Origin: Bacteroidota bacterium
GTDB taxonomy: Bacteria; Bacteroidota; Bacteroidia; Bacteroidales; Cfx3-03
Length of the DNA stretch: 8,096 bases
Direction: 5' to 3'
Assembly: GCA_030706265.1 (NCBI GenBank)
Contig: JAUZOX010000103.1
Coordinates: forward strand, 1-8,096
Positions within the stretch are counted from its first letter, which is position 1; the number at the start of each line of letters is the position of its first letter. The position numbers and the translations under genes were made by a program. Under the pieces are notes generated by a model. It had not been told where the DNA came from, ran no database searches, and worked only from the letters and a program-made list of their open reading frames with translations. Positions 6,792 through 8,096 of the stretch are shown here, one piece after another.

Positions 6792-8069
6792 TCATTCTGA
6801 TTCTTTTCGCAGCAGAAAATTACCGATACGGCAATGCAGGCATTTTTTATGGTCACAATAGTTCTTTTTCATGTAATGGAGTGCCTGTGTTTCGGCTGCA
6901 GAAGCAGGGATTATACCCGACTCTGTCCAACGTTCTGTTTCATTGGAGACTTCAGGGGGCAGTTGATCCAAAACAGAAACCGCTCTTTCGGTCAACAGGT
7001 TATTTCCATATACCTGTCCATAGGCAAAAAGGATCGGTGGTAGCGTATTGATCATGACCCTGTTGATGGCATCGTCACCCAAAGTCTTATGACGGTGGAC
7101 CGATAACTTATCCGGCATATAATGATCGATCCAATATTCTGACACTTCAACCGCAAACTTTTCAGAAAAGACGGTATTGACCGAACACCCGAGTACATCA
7201 TCAATTCCCATTGCATTCCGGTGCCAGAAATCTGCAAACTGTACCAGCCTGATAGTTGGAAAACCGGCAGGACGCATTCGCAGAAATTTCCAGAGATGAA
7301 CAGGCAAAGGAACAAGATGATATTTTTCCCGAAGAAAGGAATATTCTGTTTTTAACTTCGCAGGGTAATCATCCTTAAAATCCTCATCCAGAAAGCCGGC
7401 CTGACCTAAGAAGAGCGCTTCAAGTTGAAACAAACTGGAACGGTGCCGGAGTATGACGGAAAGTGGTAAACTGGCACTGAGCATCTCAAAAGGTTCTACA
7501 TTAAGTCTGAGGCCGAAGCTTCTTGCTAAAAAGCGGTAAAAGGTTTCGCTCCAGTCATGCCTGGTCTGCTCAAATAATCTCAGGACATATTGAGCACTTT
7601 CTGTCAACCTTTCGGCGAGCATGCGTTCAAGCCAGGAGACCTTGACCAGACGATCGGTTTGATTGATCTGGTTTTGACATGGTACCCATCCCAAGGCATT
7701 TAAGAAGGATTGATAGCGGTAGAATAACTTGTAATCGACATATCTGGCGACTTCAAGACAAGGTGCCGATGGTGCCAGGTTGGTGTTGGGATCAAGATCA
7801 TCATTATAGACCACGTGGAGGATGACATTGTTATAGGATTTATCACGATGATGCGCATGGGCGACCCAATCGGAGGAGTTCAAATGAATCTCGACATGCC
7901 CGGCCCAGAGCGTTTTATCAATTCGGATACGCGCGTTTAAAAAATCAGGACCGCGATCATAGTTGTGAATCCCGGTGTCGATAACCTCAACGAGCTCTCC
8001 CCGGGAAGTGCGCAGGTCGGGACCAAACAACCGATACCTCCACAGATAATGTAAAAAATCTTCGTTCAT
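6792..8069 (-). CDS. DUF2851 family protein of unknown function, possible PD-(D/E)XK-like nuclease fold
   Basis: The 425-residue protein matches DUF2851, a family I know mainly from Bacteroidota and related groups, with no established function. The conserved N-terminal block is visible: MNEDFLHYLWRYRLF, then GIHNYDRGPDFLNARI (33-48), WAGHVEIH (55-62), SDWVAHAHHRD (66-76) and YNNVILHVVYND (79-90). The remainder is helix-rich and includes a Leu/Arg-rich middle. The C-terminus carries a compact Cys cluster, C405-x4-C410-x2-C413 with H407 and H412 nearby, which could hold a metal. GPDF (D42) followed by a strand turn and VEIH (E60, H62) resembles the PD...(D/E)xK core of nucleases, with His for Lys; this is my inference from spacing. 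No signal peptide or membrane helix is seen, so it is cytoplasmic. The ATG at 8069 leaves only 27 bp before the window edge, so its promoter is not assessable. It probably shares a transcript with the HhH gene downstream. Confidence 0.88.
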   Translation of the reverse strand: MNEDFLHYLWRYRLFGPDLRTSRGELVEVIDTGIHNYDRGPDFLNARIRIDKTLWAGHVEIHLNSSDWVAHAHHRDKSYNNVILHVVYNDDLDPNTNLAPSAPCLEVARYVDYKLFYRYQSFLNALGWVPCQNQINQTDRLVKVSWLERMLAERLTESAQYVLRLFEQTRHDWSETFYRFLARSFGLRLNVEPFEMLSASLPLSVILRHRSSLFQLEALFLGQAGFLDEDFKDDYPAKLKTEYSFLREKYHLVPLPVHLWKFLRMRPAGFPTIRLVQFADFWHRNAMGIDDVLGCSVNTVFSEKFAVEVSEYWIDHYMPDKLSVHRHKTLGDDAINRVMINTLPPILFAYGQVYGNNLLTERAVSVLDQLPPEVSNETERWTESGIIPASAAETQALHYMKKNYCDHKKCLHCRIGNFLLRKESE

Positions 8070-8096
8070 AATCGTTAAATTCTAAAGGAAAAGAAC

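Overview
The window reads as ordinary chromosome of a Bacteroidota bacterium. The pointers are: a DUF2851 protein and a three-unit helix-hairpin-helix protein side by side, a lipoprotein-type RND adaptor, starts without good Shine-Dalgarno sequences, and TATCTTTG-like boxes just upstream of several starts that resemble the Bacteroidota -7 element TAnnTTTG. A placement near Chitinophagales or Sphingobacteriales is a guess. No mobile element, tRNA, rRNA or CRISPR array was found.

Left part (1-2726, minus strand): a tripartite efflux operon. A lipoprotein membrane-fusion adaptor (2726-1563) is followed after 14 nt by an RND inner-membrane pump of the AcrB/HAE1 type, which runs off the left edge after 516 residues. 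An outer-membrane TolC-like gene may lie beyond the edge. The 223-bp divergent gap at 2727-2949 holds a near-perfect 21-bp palindrome, the best operator candidate in the window.

Middle (2950-5552): a small lipoprotein of unknown function and a DEDDh-type 3'-5' exonuclease-domain protein on the plus strand. The exonuclease gene converges on a POT/PTR-family proton-coupled peptide transporter, and the two stop codons share a TTAA palindrome. The transporter lacks the first glutamate of the ExxERFxYY motif.

Right part (5778-8069, minus strand): a DUF2851 protein followed by a membrane-anchored protein with three helix-hairpin-helix units related to ComEA. The DUF2851 N-terminus carries a GPDF...VEIH arrangement that looks like a PD-(D/E)XK nuclease core with His in place of Lys. 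With a DNA-binding-type neighbour, this pair is the most promising lead to something undescribed, but it remains inference from motifs.
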